Shown: positions 10,446 to 22,117, counted from the first letter of the stretch. The stretch: 64,000 nt of DNA from Orobanche coerulescens (GCA_033398695.1 CM065804.1:9781001-9845000); one strand, 5' to 3'. Notes: generated by a model not told the origin, from the letters alone. Numbers and translations are program-made.

Positions 10446-12100
10446 GATCCGGCCTGACCGTGAGGGAATGTTAACTCCACCACGAAGTCCGCCAGAGCCT
10501 GGCCTTTGATCGCCGTGCGAGGAGCGTATGTAATGCCGTATTGGGCGATCTCTAGTGACCATTTGAGGAGTCGCCCGTTGGTGTCCGGTCGATGCAGAAC
10601 TTGCCTTAGAGGGAGAGTTGTCAAAACCTCCACTTGATGGTCGAAAAAGTAGGCTCTCAGTTTACGGACACTCATAGAGCATAGGCGATCTTTTCCAAAG
10701 GTGTATAGCGTGTCTCAGCGTCGTGGAGCGCTTGACTAACATAGTAGATCGGCAAATGGACTAGTCCCTCTGCTCGCACCAAGACCGCACTCAGCGCGAC
10801 CTCCGAGGCCGCTAGGTATAGGAATAATTTCTCGCCGGGGATCGGCTTTGCCAGGATCTGGGGGTTGGACAAATATTCCTTTATTTTGGCGAACGCCATC
10901 TGACTCTCCTTTGTCCATGCGAACTTTTTGTTCTTGATGGTCGCGAAGAAAGGCTTGCTTTTATCGCCGAGCCGAGATATGAAACGGTTGAGGGCAGCCA
11001 GACAACCTGTGAGGCGTTGTACCTGCTTGATGTTCCGAGGTTCCTGCATGTCAAGGATCGCCTGTATCTTGGTGGGATTCGCCTCGATCCCCCTCTGGCT
11101 GACAATGTGCCCCAGGAATTTCCCGGAGCCTACCCCAAAGTTGCATTTCTTGGGGTTCAGCTTCATGTTGAATTCTTGGAGGATGGCGAATGTCTCGGCG
11201 AGATCATTGAGGTAATCTTACTTCTTGAGGCTTTTGACCACGATGTCGTCGATGTAGACCTCCATGGTCTTGCCGATCTGATTAGCGAACATCCTGTTGA
11301 CCAGTCGTTGGTAGGTTGCCCCCGCATTCTTCAAGCCGAATGGCATTCAGACCCAAAAGTATATGTCTTTTTCTGTGTGGAAAGATGTGTGTTTTATGTC
11401 TTTCTCCGCCATTGGGATTTGATGATATCCGGCGAAGGCATCCATAAACGACATCATTTCGCAGCCTGCAGTGCTATCGACCAAGTGATCAATATGAGGC
11501 ATTGGAAAATGATCTTTTGGACAAGCCGCGTTGAGGTCGGTGAAGTCGATGCATAACCTCCAGGAACCAGTTGGCTTCTTGACGAGTACCGCGTTGGCGA
11601 CCCATTGTGGGTCGTCTGTAGCTACCCCGATTAACTTATTGCCGAGCAACTTTTGGACCTCTATGTCGAGCGCCGCGTATTTTTCGGGGCCGAATTTCCT
11701 ACGTTTTTGGTGAACAGGCTTCATTGCCGGGTCGATCTTTAGATAGTGGCAAGCGTGCTCGGGACTTATGCCAACCATATCTTGATGCGACCAGGCGAAG
11801 ACTCCGATGTTCTGACGTAGCAAATTGACCAGATCTCCTTTCAGTGCGCGGTCGATGTTTGCGCCGATCTGTACTTCCCGTTCTGGACGAGCCGGATCTA
11901 TCGCTATACTCTCCAACTCTTCGATGGGGACGGTCGCTTCTTGCTTGGAACGATTTCCGGACTCGATCCTTGGATCGACGTCGAGACTTGGCTCGAAACC
12001 GATCCTTGGCTCGATGTCGTCCGTTAACCGATCTGGGAAGGCGTCCTCTGAGTTGGGTTGGTATGATGTGTTTGGTTCATCGATCTCCATGGGTCGATCG
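10418..12100 (-). pseudogene. Reverse transcriptase and RNase H of Tat element B (decayed)
   Basis: This would synthesise element cDNA and remove template RNA. The RT fingers and palm are readable: SWRLCIDFTDLNAACPKD, then FMDAFAGYHQIPMAE, then MPFGLKNAG. The catalytic YIDD is at 11257-11246. The thumb and first RNase H region extend through about 10672. In-frame stops fall after YFWV (near 11345), after KSLKK (near 11222) and near 10675, so the enzyme cannot be made from one reading. Frame is otherwise largely maintained. Confidence 0.9.
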
Positions 12101-12620
12101 TCGATCGTTTCCGCGTTACACATATGAGGGGAAGTATTGAAGACAGTAACGACATAGGAGTAATTCAAACATCTTTTTGCCATTAGCTGATCCCCCTTTA
12201 CAGTACCGACCGTCCCATCGGCAGTGGGGAATTTGATACAATAAAAGAAGGACGAAGCGACCGCCTCAAAGGTTTCTAAGAATGGACGACCTAGGAACCC
12301 ATTATAGATGCTGGGTCTATCTATGATTACAAAATTTAGGTTCCTAGTAATCCTAACCTTGGGATCGTAAAAGCATATCAGCTCGACGGAGAGCTTGATC
12401 CTCCCATGCTCGACAGTCTTTGCCGCCGAATCCTTGGAGCACGGTGTCGAATGGCTTGATGAATTTGGTCGTTTCGAGCTGATCCAGAGCTGTTTTGAAT
12501 ATGATATTGCGAAGCTCCCGTTGTCAACCAAAGACGCGGCCGACCGCCTTCCCAAGGATACAGCAGAGATCACCAAAGCATCCTCTTTGGGGCATCAGAC
12601 TTCTCCCCTGTCTTTATTGA
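12100..12620 (-). pseudogene. Aspartic protease region of Tat element B
   Basis: A VDNGS active-site motif at about 12525 and a later SIYNGFLGRPFLE segment are typical of Tat proteases, which use D-N/T-G-S. Just after the active site the frame shifts: the -1 frame gives a sensible continuation (KTALDQLETTKF), so a single-base deletion is likely. The region between protease and RT is acidic and low in conservation. Confidence 0.75.
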
Positions 12621-14470
12621 GAAGGTGATGAGCGTGTCTCTAGCGATGGTCGGCTCGGGGCACCACAATATGGACTCCGGCGAATGCCCTCGCCGGCCTT
12701 CCGCTCGTTTGACGCGGTGGAAACCGGGGAAAGGCCCCCGAGGTTCCCACCTCCTGCTTGGAGCATATTAATCCGACTGCCAGGGTTGATCGGAGGGATC
12801 GATTCATCGGAATGCTCTGGCTCGTGTTCGATCCTGGCGACCGGATTGGGAGGCGTCCTTTCGATTTGCCGGCGCTCGCGCCCTCCGGTCCTCTCTGTTC
12901 GAGGTTCTGGCTTGGTGACCAGGTTGTCTAATTTGCCTTCTTCGAGCCGTGAGTTGCCTGAGGAGGTCGCGGCATTGGCTGGTGTTGTGGCCGGGACTTT
13001 TGTGGTAGGCACAGAATTTGCTACGGTCTAGATGACCGTGGTCCCTTATTGGCTTTGGTTTGGAAAGCCACTCCCGCCCCTTAATTGCGTTGAAGATGTG
13101 GGCTGGAGATAAATTGAGGTTGTGGAGGAGGTGAACCTCTACATCACCGAAGGCTTTGAATTCGCCAGGCGGCTTCGCGACCGCCTTTCTGGGCTTGGCG
13201 ATCGCCTTCTTCTGAACATGGGATGGCATCTTCCCCTCTCCGGTGGGTTCCTCTTCTAAACGGAGGGAGAGCATCCTCTGCCTGGCCAGGAAATCGGCGG
13301 CTCTGATGCGGAAGACCGAGTAGGTCGGGGGGATATCCTTTGTGAGATGCCTGAACATAGGTGAGTGGCCGTAGAATCCCCCCAGGACTGAATAGAGGGC
13401 GAGCTCGTCGCTAATGGGTTCTCCGGTGAGGACTATCTCGTCCACCCGGTCGATGTAATCTTCATCTGGCTCGTCCTTCCCCTGCTTGATTTTCATCATG
13501 CGGTGGGGGCCTTCAGGACGAGCGACTTTGGCGGCGAAGTACGACGTAAAGTCGTTCGCCAGTTTCTCGAAGCAATTGATTGAGCAAGGTGGCAGTGAGA
13601 TGTACCACCTGTGGGCGAGGTCGCCCAGTCACGGGAACATTCGACACTTCGCCGCATCTCGAGGCTCCACATCCGGTCATGTAGATCCGAATTTACTTAA
13701 GTGGGTCTCCTGATCCGATCTTCCTCATATAGAGGTGTACGTGGGGAGCGATTGTTGGTTGAACCGGCGAGCTCGATCCGGACCGCGAGTGGTTCACTTG
13801 GTCCGAGATCGATCTACCGGCGCCGCCCAGTGTCTAGGAGCGCCTTCATTTCGCCGAGCCGGCCGCATCATTGCCATCGCCGTGGCTCCGATCGCCGATT
13901 GACTACCGTAGCGCGAGCCGAGGCGATCATGTACCGATCTCGCCCATGGTGGATGACGAGTTCTTCGCCCGAGACTCATTTCGGGCGAGTGGGGCCTGTC
14001 GACCGCCTTGTCTTCCGGGAGTCGGATATGCCGAACTCCCGTGACGGATTCGACTCGACGCCCCGACTCGGCCCGACCGCCCGGGTCGCCACGAGGATCA
14101 CTCCTCAGCGGGCCAAGACGGAGTCGCCCCGCCTTACGAGAGCCTTTGCTGCGGCTCGGGGTTTTCGGGCTGATTTCTCAACATATATCCCTTTGAGCTT
14201 CCGCTTGCCAGCTCGGCGGATGGTTGACGGAGTGACGGTGGGCGAGTCGCATGCAATCCGTCGCTCCCTGAGGACGGCTATGGCCTCCTCAATCTGTTCC
14301 GCGGCCTGGAACTGATCGAGTGAGAGGCTAGGGCCGTCCCTTGGGGGCGGGAGTGAGGACCTAGCGTCGCCGCGGTCATCCTCCGCCGCGTGCTGGGATT
14401 CTGTCCGGGCCGGAATGATATTTCCGGCAGATCTCAGGGTGGCTCTCTTGGAGGTCGTTGCAGACGTCAT
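12614..14470 (-). pseudogene. gag of Tat element B (decayed)
   Basis: The Gag precursor starts at the ATG 14470-14468, about 140 bases inside the 5' LTR. The N-terminal 121 codons are open, then frameshifts occur between 14105 and 13500. The capsid part resumes at 13499. A zinc-binding-like motif CAYHKSPGHNTSQC (13013-12972) has Cys-His-His-Cys spacing typical of Tat Gag rather than the usual CCHC knuckle. The tail (13012-12614) is Arg/Pro-rich and changes frame again before the protease. Confidence 0.8.
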
Positions 14471-14593
14471 TTTTCTGAAGGTTTATTTCTTTTGAAGAAC
14501 AGTGAGTGTTTCTTCAAGTGTGTGTCCGGAGAACAATGAGTGTTCTTCGAGACGGTCGGAATAAAAGTGAAGTTCAAGTTAAGGTATAACCCC

Positions 14594-14610
14594 CTTCTTC
14601 TAGCGCCAAT
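14594..14610 (-). other. Primer binding site region of element B
   Basis: On the minus strand ATTGGCGCTAGAAGAAG directly follows the 5' LTR end. TGGCGC is a common start for non-initiator primer sites. The exact tRNA is not assigned. The site differs from the TGGTATCAGAGC of the other elements. Confidence 0.65.
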
Positions 14611-15445
14611 TGTTGTTACCCAAAATATAATCCGAAGATAATATTGCTGGAATGATCGAGTAACAAACAAATGCGAGAACACTAACGTGAGAAAATAGAT
14701 AACACAAGATTTGCCGGGGTTGTTAATCCCGGGCTTGAATGCTCTCGCGAGATTTTATTAATAAGTATACTGTTGAGTACAAATATTAATGTTAGAATCT
14801 ATCACAAAGAGTGTAAAGATTTCTAGTTGAAGAATCAGATATGGAGTTCTGTGAATTCTTGCTATGGATGTTCTGTGTATGAGAATGTCTTTTTATTTCT
14901 CTCTTGCTTGCTGTATTTCGAAGCCCTTATTCTGAGTTATGGACCTCCTATTTATAGCAGACCAAGTTCCTGGGCCCCCCCGACGATCGCAGACGATCGT
15001 CGTTATTTATATTATAATAAGACGGCCGATCGTCCCGTCGCGTGGGGCTTCTTCCTTTAAGTCCGCGGTTGTTACTGACAGCCGGTTGTACGGTCTGACG
15101 GGTAACTCGCATGCGTTTCTGAGCCGCTGTCACCCACCTTTTCGGCGGCACTGTTGGTAGGTGAGGTAGGTGACAGGGTGTGGGCACAGGTCTTGTCTGT
15201 CAGCACCTTTTGAGATCTGCTCGTGGGTCCCAGCCCGAGATTTGGGCTTTGATGACTTTTGACGGATGTTAGATTAATACGTGGCACGAGACGATCGCCA
15301 ACCGACAAAAGACGATCGCCAATCGACAAAAGGCGATCGCCGTGGGTGCTGAGTTCTGGGTGTTCGCCCCGAGTATATCTCTTATGGTAGACTCCCCGAC
15401 TGCTATGACGATCGCCTTCGAGGCGTGTTTAAATGCCGCACAACA
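14611..15445 (-). repeat. 5' LTR of element B
   Basis: 835 bp, one 21-bp unit and one base shorter than the 3' LTR, otherwise nearly identical. Followed by duplication CGCTC at 15446-15450. Confidence 0.92.
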
Positions 15446-16712
15446 CGCTCCTCGTACGAATGATCCTCCGCTAATTCAATCTCTTCGAACTGAAGTACAT
15501 GGCTCGGATCGGCAACATATTTCCTCAACTGGGAGACATGAACACGTTGTGAATCTTACTCAACGTCAGTGGCAAAGCTAGTCGATAGGCTAGATCACCT
15601 ACACGCTCCAAAAACTCAAACGGCCCAATGTACCTCGGGCTCAGCTTGCCCCTCTTCCCGAAACGAAAAACACCTCGGGTAGGAGACACCTTCATTAACA
15701 CATGGTCACCAAACTCGAACTCAATCGGTCGCCGACGGTGGTCAGCATAAGACTTATATTGACTTTGAGCCGTTAACAACCGACTCCTAATCAAAGTGAT
15801 CTTCTCACGGGCTGCTAATAACATATCAGGTTCCGTACCCAGAGATTCTGACAGTTCGTCCCAGCACAAAGGGGACCTACAGCGACGGCCATATAATGCC
15901 TCATACGGTTCCATCTGAATCGAAGCGTGCCAACTATTATTATAAGTGAATTCCACCAAAGGTAGCTGGGCTTCCCAATCGTCCTTCCAATCAAGAACAC
16001 ATGCTCTCAACATGTCCTCTAGAGTCTGGATGGTTCTCTCAGACTGACCATCGGTTTGTGGATGAAAAGCCGTACTGAAATTCAACTGCGTGCCCATCGC
16101 ACGATGAACTGCCTTCCAGAAGTGTGACACAAATCGCCCGTCACGGTCTAATACAATACTCTTGGGGGTACCATGTAATCTCACGATTTCCTTAATAAAC
16201 AACTGGGCCAATCTCTCGGGACCCCACATGTTCTTAATCTCCAAGAAGTGGGCTGATTTGGTCAGACGGTCTACAATCACCCATATCGTATTCATTCCTC
16301 GACGACTCGTTGGCAAGCTAGTGATAAAATCCATAGATATGTCCTCCCATTTCCACTCGGGAATCGGGAGCGGTTTCAGCATTCCTGCGGGTCGCTGGTG
16401 CTCAATCTTAACCTGCTGACAGGTTAAACATCTTGAAACGAATTCAGCAACCTCACGTTTCATATTCCCCCACCAATAATTCTGCTTCAAATCCTTATAC
16501 ATCTTGCTAGATCCCGGGTGAATAGAGTACGGGGTAGCATGGGCTTCTCTCATGATAGAGTTCCTCAACTCTTCGTCAGCGGGTACACAAACTCGATTTG
16601 TAAAGCGTATCAGTCCATCCCCGTGGATCACGAATCCAGGGGCTTTCCCTTGGGTTACCTCATCCTGAACTCGAGATAAGAATTGGTCCGTAATTTGCTT
16701 CGATTTGATCAT
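15446..16712 (-). pseudogene. Integrase and start of chromodomain of element E
   Basis: This is the integrase of a Tekay/Del-type chromovirus. The zinc-binding domain has EAHATPYSIHPG and CLTCQ. The core has WKWEDISMDFI (first Asp), LDRDGRFVSHFW (second Asp; usual S replaced by L, a C-to-T change) and HPQTDGQSERTIQTLED (Glu). A GPF-type segment (LSPRYIGPFEFLE) follows. Near 15525 a one-base frameshift moves the reading into HVSQLRKYVADPSHV, the start of the chromodomain, which continues up to the B insertion at 15450. The 1.2-kb open stretch indicates moderate age. Confidence 0.9.
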
Positions 16713-16769
16713 ATCATCAAGAGACGAAGAAATCTCAAGGGTGCAAAGTTGTCCCTGAACGCGCTGTAA

Positions 16770-17258
16770 TCAAACTTCAATTTCTGGCCTCATAAGGTCC
16801 AACTGCAACTCTCTCTGTGCTGTCAAATGGCTCAGCATATGCTCCTGCACTGTCTTACAGCTCAAGGCATCGGCAACCACATTTGCTTTACCCGGATGAT
16901 AAAGGATCTCGATATCATAGTCCTTGATTAATTCTAGCCACCTTCTCTGTCTCATGTTCAACTCCTTCTGAGTAAAAATGTACTTTAGGCTCTTGTGTTC
17001 TGTAAAGATCTGGCAGGTAACTCCATACAGATAGTGATGCTAGATTTTCAAATCAAACACCACGGCTGCTAACTCCAAGTCATGGGTCGGATAGTTAACT
17101 TCATAGGGTCGCAATTGTCTCGATGCATAGGCAATCACTTTCCCTTCCTGTATTAGTACACATCCCAGGCCCTGTCTCGACACGTCACTATACACCACAA
17201 ATCCTTCCGTTCCTTTTGGTAAGACCAAAACAGGTGCCGAAAGTGTTGGTGATGTCAT
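16770..17258 (-). pseudogene. RNase H fragment of element E
   Basis: The minus strand shows [18 protein letters not shown] (usual DAS, here DVS), [13 protein letters not shown] and [13 protein letters not shown], the hallmarks of Ty3/gypsy RNase H. Stops interrupt it near 17040 and between 16770 and 16712. Homology ends at about 17258, so RT, protease and gag of E are gone. Confidence 0.85.
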
Positions 17259-18797
17259 TTCTTTGTTGTGCTATAAACGAGGTCTTCCTCATTACTGCAC
17301 TTATTTTATTGGGGAGACTTGTGTTATCTTGTACCATTCCTCCATTGCTAACATCCAGATATTAATAAACTACCATTTCAATTGGAGCTGAGAAGGTGTT
17401 TGGTTGTTTAGGTTCTCAAACAGCTTATACAAGCTCTTTAGAAGTATTATTTTTTCCTAGCTTTTTTTCCCTCTAGGAAAACCCATATAGGCTCACAAAT
17501 GTAATGTCAGGATCCTATAAGCTATTTGTAATCCATTTCTCTATTTTTCTCCTTTTTTAAGAAAGAAGAAATTTGAGAGATACTTTAACATTCCCGTCTA
17601 ATTTTAGCTATCTTATTTAAAAAAATATCATTGTTAATATTTTAAATCCCTATCATTGTTAACTTTGAGAGATATTTTATTTTTCTTATTTAATACTTCT
17701 ATTGGCTGCCAGTTTAGCATCGTGTTGTCTGCTGATCATGATTCCTCCATGTCGTTCTTTGGTCTCGTGCTCCGCCTTAGAAACTAGGGTTTCAGTTCTG
17801 CCTAATTTCTTCGCATTCGTGGGTTTGCTTCGCTTCGGTTATTACTGAGTGAGTACTGGGTGATTTATTTTTTCTCCGACTACGCAATTTACCTTCTGTA
17901 TTTCTTATTTTACTTATCTTTTCTCTTGTTCTTCGATCTCGTGCACCAATTTCTTCGGGTTCGTTGGTTTAGTTCTCTTCGGTTATTTTCGTGAAATCAA
18001 CTGCAGGTTTTTTGAGTGTTTCTTAGATTATGTCATGAGAAATTACGTTATTTTTTTTTTGGATTGAGTTGTAATCTTTCTTATGATTAGAGGTATATAG
18101 ACCGGCAACCTTGCGACCGAAAGGACTCTTCGGAGGACGATTACGACTCCTTAGAAGGACTGGTCTGATAGGTATAACAACATCATGTACCTCTAATCAT
18201 TCGTGTAGATGTGCGTGTATGTTTATTTATTTATTTATTTATTTATGTGTATGTATTCGGGTGTACTTTAGTTTCACACTTGCCTAAAAACTCCGAGCTC
18301 GTGCATGTACCTGGTTCTTTTGTTGTGATTGTTCAGCTTTCGCCCTCTACTTCTGTCAACTTATCTCACTTTCACTTAATATTTTGACAGTTTACACGCC
18401 ATATGCAGATTAGGTATATCCACGTTTACTATTATTTAATAAACATGAATACGAGGATTATAAGTACGTCACCCATTCTTATATCTGGCAGTTATAGCTT
18501 TATTAGCCTTTAACTTTTTTTATTCCTACTGATGTCATTAATGAGGGGTGAATGGTCAATAGTATGGCGATTTTAAACTCAGATGGCTAAAAGAGTTGCT
18601 TCTGAGCTGTTTATAAGAAGTATGTATTCTTCTTTCACTTTATTTAAAAATATTGGTCAAAAAATCCATTTTTGTTTAGAACTCTGATTGGCTTTCATTT
18701 CCCAAATTTTTTATTTCTGATACATTCTTGTGCTCTATGGTTTGTGTTTTGTATCACCGAATTTTCAACTTGGTATGCAATTTCTAAATTTTCACAG
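17259..18797. other. Unassigned sequence upstream of the PNPase exons
   Basis: AT-rich sequence with no retroelement signature that I recognise. A TTTA microsatellite lies at 18223-18244. An exon-like acidic reading (DRKDSSEDDYDSLEGLV) occurs near 18100-18170, but I cannot assign it. This may hold the promoter, leader or transit-peptide part of the PNPase copy, but no such exon is demonstrable. Confidence 0.4.
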
Positions 18798-21042
18798 ATC
18801 TTGGTTGAGACAGGTCACATGGGGAGACAAGCTAGCGGTGCTGTAACTGTCACTGATGGAGAAACAATAAGTTGTGGGCTTAACAAATTTATTTTTTGTC
18901 ATGTTTGGCTGAATTCTTTCTATTAAGATACTGCTTTATAAATGCAAATGTTGATCTCTGTGACTTTTTCTTCGGTCAGAATATTCTGAGTAAGACATAA
19001 AGTTTGTGATGTTGAATTTGGTCTGCATGGTTTTGATTTCCATAAGATATTTTGATATTTTCGTGTAGATTGTCTACACAACTGTTTGTTTGTCTGATGT
19101 TCCTAGCGATCCTTCAGATTTCTTTCCTCTTTGTGTAAACTATCAAGAGCGATTCTCAGCAGCTGGTTGAACAAGGTAAATATTTGCCATTTAGCTATTC
19201 CCTTCTCAGTGCCTCACAGCTTGATAAGTAAACTTATCTTTCTCTTATCCTGCCACTGTGCAGTGGCGGGTTTTTCAAGCGAGAAGGGAGAACAAAGGAT
19301 CATGAGGTATGCCTGCTTCTGCTTGATGTTGTTTACCTTTGCTGTTCTGGAGGTGGAGAGTTTCATTGTCAACTATGAATACTATTTATATGTTTCCTTG
19401 TTGTGGTTGACCAATTAATTGTAGCAGTTTCATTTTATAGGTTCTCATTTGTAGACTAATAGATAGACCTCTACGCTCAACTATGCTTAAGGGATTTTAT
19501 CATGAAACACAAGTACTATCTTGGGTATGTTATTTTTTCTTAATTAAATAACATGTGAAAGTTTAGAGTTTTTGATAACTCATCTAATATCCTTCAAGTA
19601 GTTGTTCTTGATTTTTCACCATTGCTACCTAAACAAGTTATCATATACGAATATGTAAAGATAGAAATAAGGACGATATAGTGGTATGATTTGAATAGTT
19701 TGGATAAAATCTTGTAAAGGCTGATTCTTCAATCATATTGTGGAGATGGAAAATAGAGAAATTGGGAAAGCTGTTTTCTCAAGTCAGGCCTGAGGCTGCA
19801 TAGAGTCATGTACTGGACTAGCTTTTGAAAACTTTGGGATGGATTCCGAGTTTGGAATATCTTGATTTTTTTCCAATTGGGGTACATATATTGCAAGGTT
19901 ACTATTACCAGAACATAATATGAGGTGATTTTGTTTTCAATTGGGTTTGGGTCAAATTAAATCAAGTGATTTTTAGCGAAAACAATATTTGTGAGGCAAG
20001 CTTTCCTAATACCCAATTATTAACAAGTTCTGCCTTTTGTGTCCACCTAAGTGGCTCTATTTCTACTAAAGCTAGGTCAACTTGAGTCTCGCAGCACTGG
20101 TGTATAGCTCATGCCTTTTGAACTTCCCTCTTCTCCATGAGGCAGGTACTAAGTTATGATGGCTTACATTCCCCAGATTCTTTAACATTGATAGCAGCTG
20201 GAATTGCGATGTATGTTTTACTTCCATTTTCTTGTACTTACACATACCTTAATTATTTAAGGCACTTATGGATTTTTGTAAATCGTGAGTTCCAACAGAG
20301 CTCTTTTCGAGGTGCCGAATTCTAAAGCCATTGCGGGTGTTCGAATTGGCCTTATTGGTGATACGTTTGTCGTGAACCCGACTGCGAAGGAGATGGAAGA
20401 CTTTAAGCTAGACCTGTTACTGGCAGGGACAGATAGTGCAATGTGATGATCGAGGTAAATCCTGATTCCTTATTATGCATCTCTGTTCGTTCATGTATGT
20501 ATTGAAATATTTTATTGTAAATTGATCCTAGTTTTCTTTGAGATGTGTGCAATTTCGTCTTACTAAACTCAAATGATTGGAAGAAACCTGGTCAAAATAT
20601 AAAAAAACGACTTGTACAGTTTGGTTCTGCTAACCTGAGCCCCCATGGGGTCTTGGTAGGGTCTGAGTCTAGGTTTGTTTACGTCCTGCTTCGTCTTAAT
20701 GAGTGGGCTGGGCTTGGTGAAAATCCTAACCAGTTACATCACATGAAAAAGTTCTAGCGCCTCAAAGCACATCATATATAGAGTTCAACAAAACATCATA
20801 AAATTTGATTGATGATGTAAGATGACTATGAATCTGCTTCTTTTATATTGAGAGATAATGTTGCTAACAAAGTTACGTTAGTGGATGATATTTTTGTTTT
20901 GGTTAGAGAATTATTTCTAAGACCGCACTTGTTGATTTTTATAACTTAAAATATGATATTTTGTGTTTGAAATGAATCATCATAGGGATATTGTGCTTTC
21001 CTTCCCGAAGAGAGGTTACTGCAGGCAGTAGAAGTTGGCCAG
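18798..21042 (+). pseudogene. PNP1: Plastid polynucleotide phosphorylase (PNPase) gene fragment, seven exons
   Basis: PNPase is a 3'-5' phosphorolytic exoribonuclease acting in chloroplast RNA decay and end processing. Exons in order: 18798-18866 (TGHMGRQASGAVTVTDGET), 19069-19175, 19264-19306 (GGFFKREGRTKDHE), 19441-19524 ([14 protein letters not shown]), 20146-20210 (LSYDGLHSPDSL), 20299-20454 ([18 protein letters not shown]) and 20986-21042 (FLPEERLLQAVEVGQ). All but one have GT/AG borders and join in phase, giving about 165 residues of the first RNase PH domain. Three defects are visible: the exon 1 donor reads ATAAGT instead of GTAAGT, TGA replaces a conserved CGA Arg codon at the end of exon 2, and one base is lost near 20441. 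The plastid rather than mitochondrial form is chosen from GHMGRQASG. Transit peptide, second RNase PH, KH and S1 domains are absent. Confidence 0.88.
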
Positions 21043-21508
21043 GTGCCTACTTATCTTTCATGTCACATCTTCTAGCTTCCCCCCATGTAATTTTATTATG
21101 ACTGTAGTTTTCTATCAATCCGCCTTACGAATGAAACCAACATGTATTACAAGTTATCATTTCCTCTAACTTGGGGTCTAGGAGTTTAGACTCTAGGCAG
21201 GTTGAGTTTTCCCTTTATTTTTATATGTCCAGGTTGTGTCTCTTTCAAGACTATTAAGTCATAGGGTTTAGTCATTTATTTTGAATACTTATAATTTTTG
21301 TTAGTTGTAATCTGTTATATAGTTCGGAGCTTTCACCTTGAGATATATCTTCTTTCTTAAGCCACAGTCCAAGATAACGTACTTTATTACAGTTTTGAAT
21401 ACAAATAAATTATTTTTAACATAATACAGATAATGTATTCATAAATTTTTTACAATCTAAAAATTTCAGTATGTTGTGTGTGTGCGCGCGTGTTCTTTTT
21501 TTGGGCAG

Positions 21509-21633
21509 GGATAGCAGATTGGTGGTATCGGCTTGGGAAGAGCATGTTGATAATGTCCTACCATACTACAATGTGGTGTTGGATGGCCCCTTGATCGTCA
21601 TACTTCAGCTGTACAGAGCCAAATTGACTACAA
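21509..21633 (+). pseudogene. Possible RPA/DUF223-like OB-fold exon
   Basis: An open exon-like segment preceded by TTTGGGCAG and followed by GTATGG. It reads RLVVSAWEEHVDNVL and then DGPLIVILQLYRAKL. The WEEHV...GPLIVILQL pattern resembles OB-fold segments of plant RPA1-like and Helitron-associated RPA proteins. It does not continue the PNPase sequence, so it appears to be a second gene fragment. A further exon-like stretch (21785-21870, YSYPEYKLDFETVLIHT) is unassigned. Confidence 0.35.
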
Positions 21634-22117
21634 GTATGGGTTGCCTATATTTTTTTGTCTTATTTGTTATTCAATCATGAGTGCCCTGAATTTGATACTT
21701 CCCGTGAAAGGTATATTATGTATCTATGGTTTAAATAGTAAGCAATATCTGCCCATTTGGTATATCTATCTTCTATATCTCAGTATGCCCCATATCTTTA
21801 CTCCTATCCGGAGTATAAGCTCGACTTTGAGACTGTCCTCATCCATACAATTGAAGATATCTCTGCTTTAGGTATCAAAATTACTCCAATAAGGAAAATT
21901 TACGATAATCAAGAGGTAGTATCTAATACCTACTTTTCAATTTGTAATAATTTACGAGAATCAATAGGTAGTATCTAATACCTGCTTTTTCATTTGATTA
22001 ACAAGGAAGAGGTTTGATATAATTTAAATTTAACTTACAAGTTAAAATAGTTTTCCTGTACTAACCACCAATTTTTTTTTTTTGGATTAGGGAATTGGTT
22101 CAGTTGAGGACGATATT
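21634..22117. other. Unassigned AT-rich sequence with a short tandem duplication
   Basis: No gene recognised. A segment of about 60 bp containing GGTAGTATCTAATACCT occurs twice in tandem (about 21909-21985). Element A begins at 22118. Confidence 0.5.

Larger units (their letters stand above)
3657..15445 (-). mobile_element. Element B: complete Tat-lineage Ty3/gypsy retrotransposon
   Basis: LTRs at 3657-4513 and 14611-15445 begin TGTTGTTACCC and end GCACAACA. They are flanked by the perfect 5-bp duplication CGCTC (3652-3656 and 15446-15450). Minus-strand order is 5' LTR, primer site, gag, protease, RT, RNase H, archaeal-type RNase H, integrase, spacer, antisense gene, polypurine tract, 3' LTR. 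A second RNase H and an antisense gene before the 3' LTR are known Tat features. By eye the two LTRs differ by about six substitutions and one 21-bp repeat unit, yet gag-pol has many stops and frameshifts. Confidence 0.93.
566..17258 (-). mobile_element. Element E: truncated Tekay/Del-type chromovirus, split by Tat element B
   Basis: On the minus strand this reads RNase H (17258-16770), integrase (16712-15525), chromodomain (15540-15446, continuing 3656-3498), polypurine tract and a 3' LTR (3462-566). Gag, protease, most of RT, the primer site and the 5' LTR are missing: homology stops abruptly near 17258 against unrelated sequence. The interruption at 3657-15445 is element B with its own target duplication. 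The 5-bp duplication of E itself cannot be tested because its 5' end is lost. Confidence 0.85.

Noticed and set aside
11017..11556. 179-codon plus-strand ORF, and other plus-strand ORFs between 9860 and 14315
   Set aside because: They lie opposite the RT, RNase H and gag of element B, whose minus-strand readings carry recognisable catalytic motifs.
18798..21042. An intact PNPase gene
   Set aside because: The first donor is mutated, a conserved Arg codon is TGA, a frameshift lies in the sixth exon, and both gene ends are missing.
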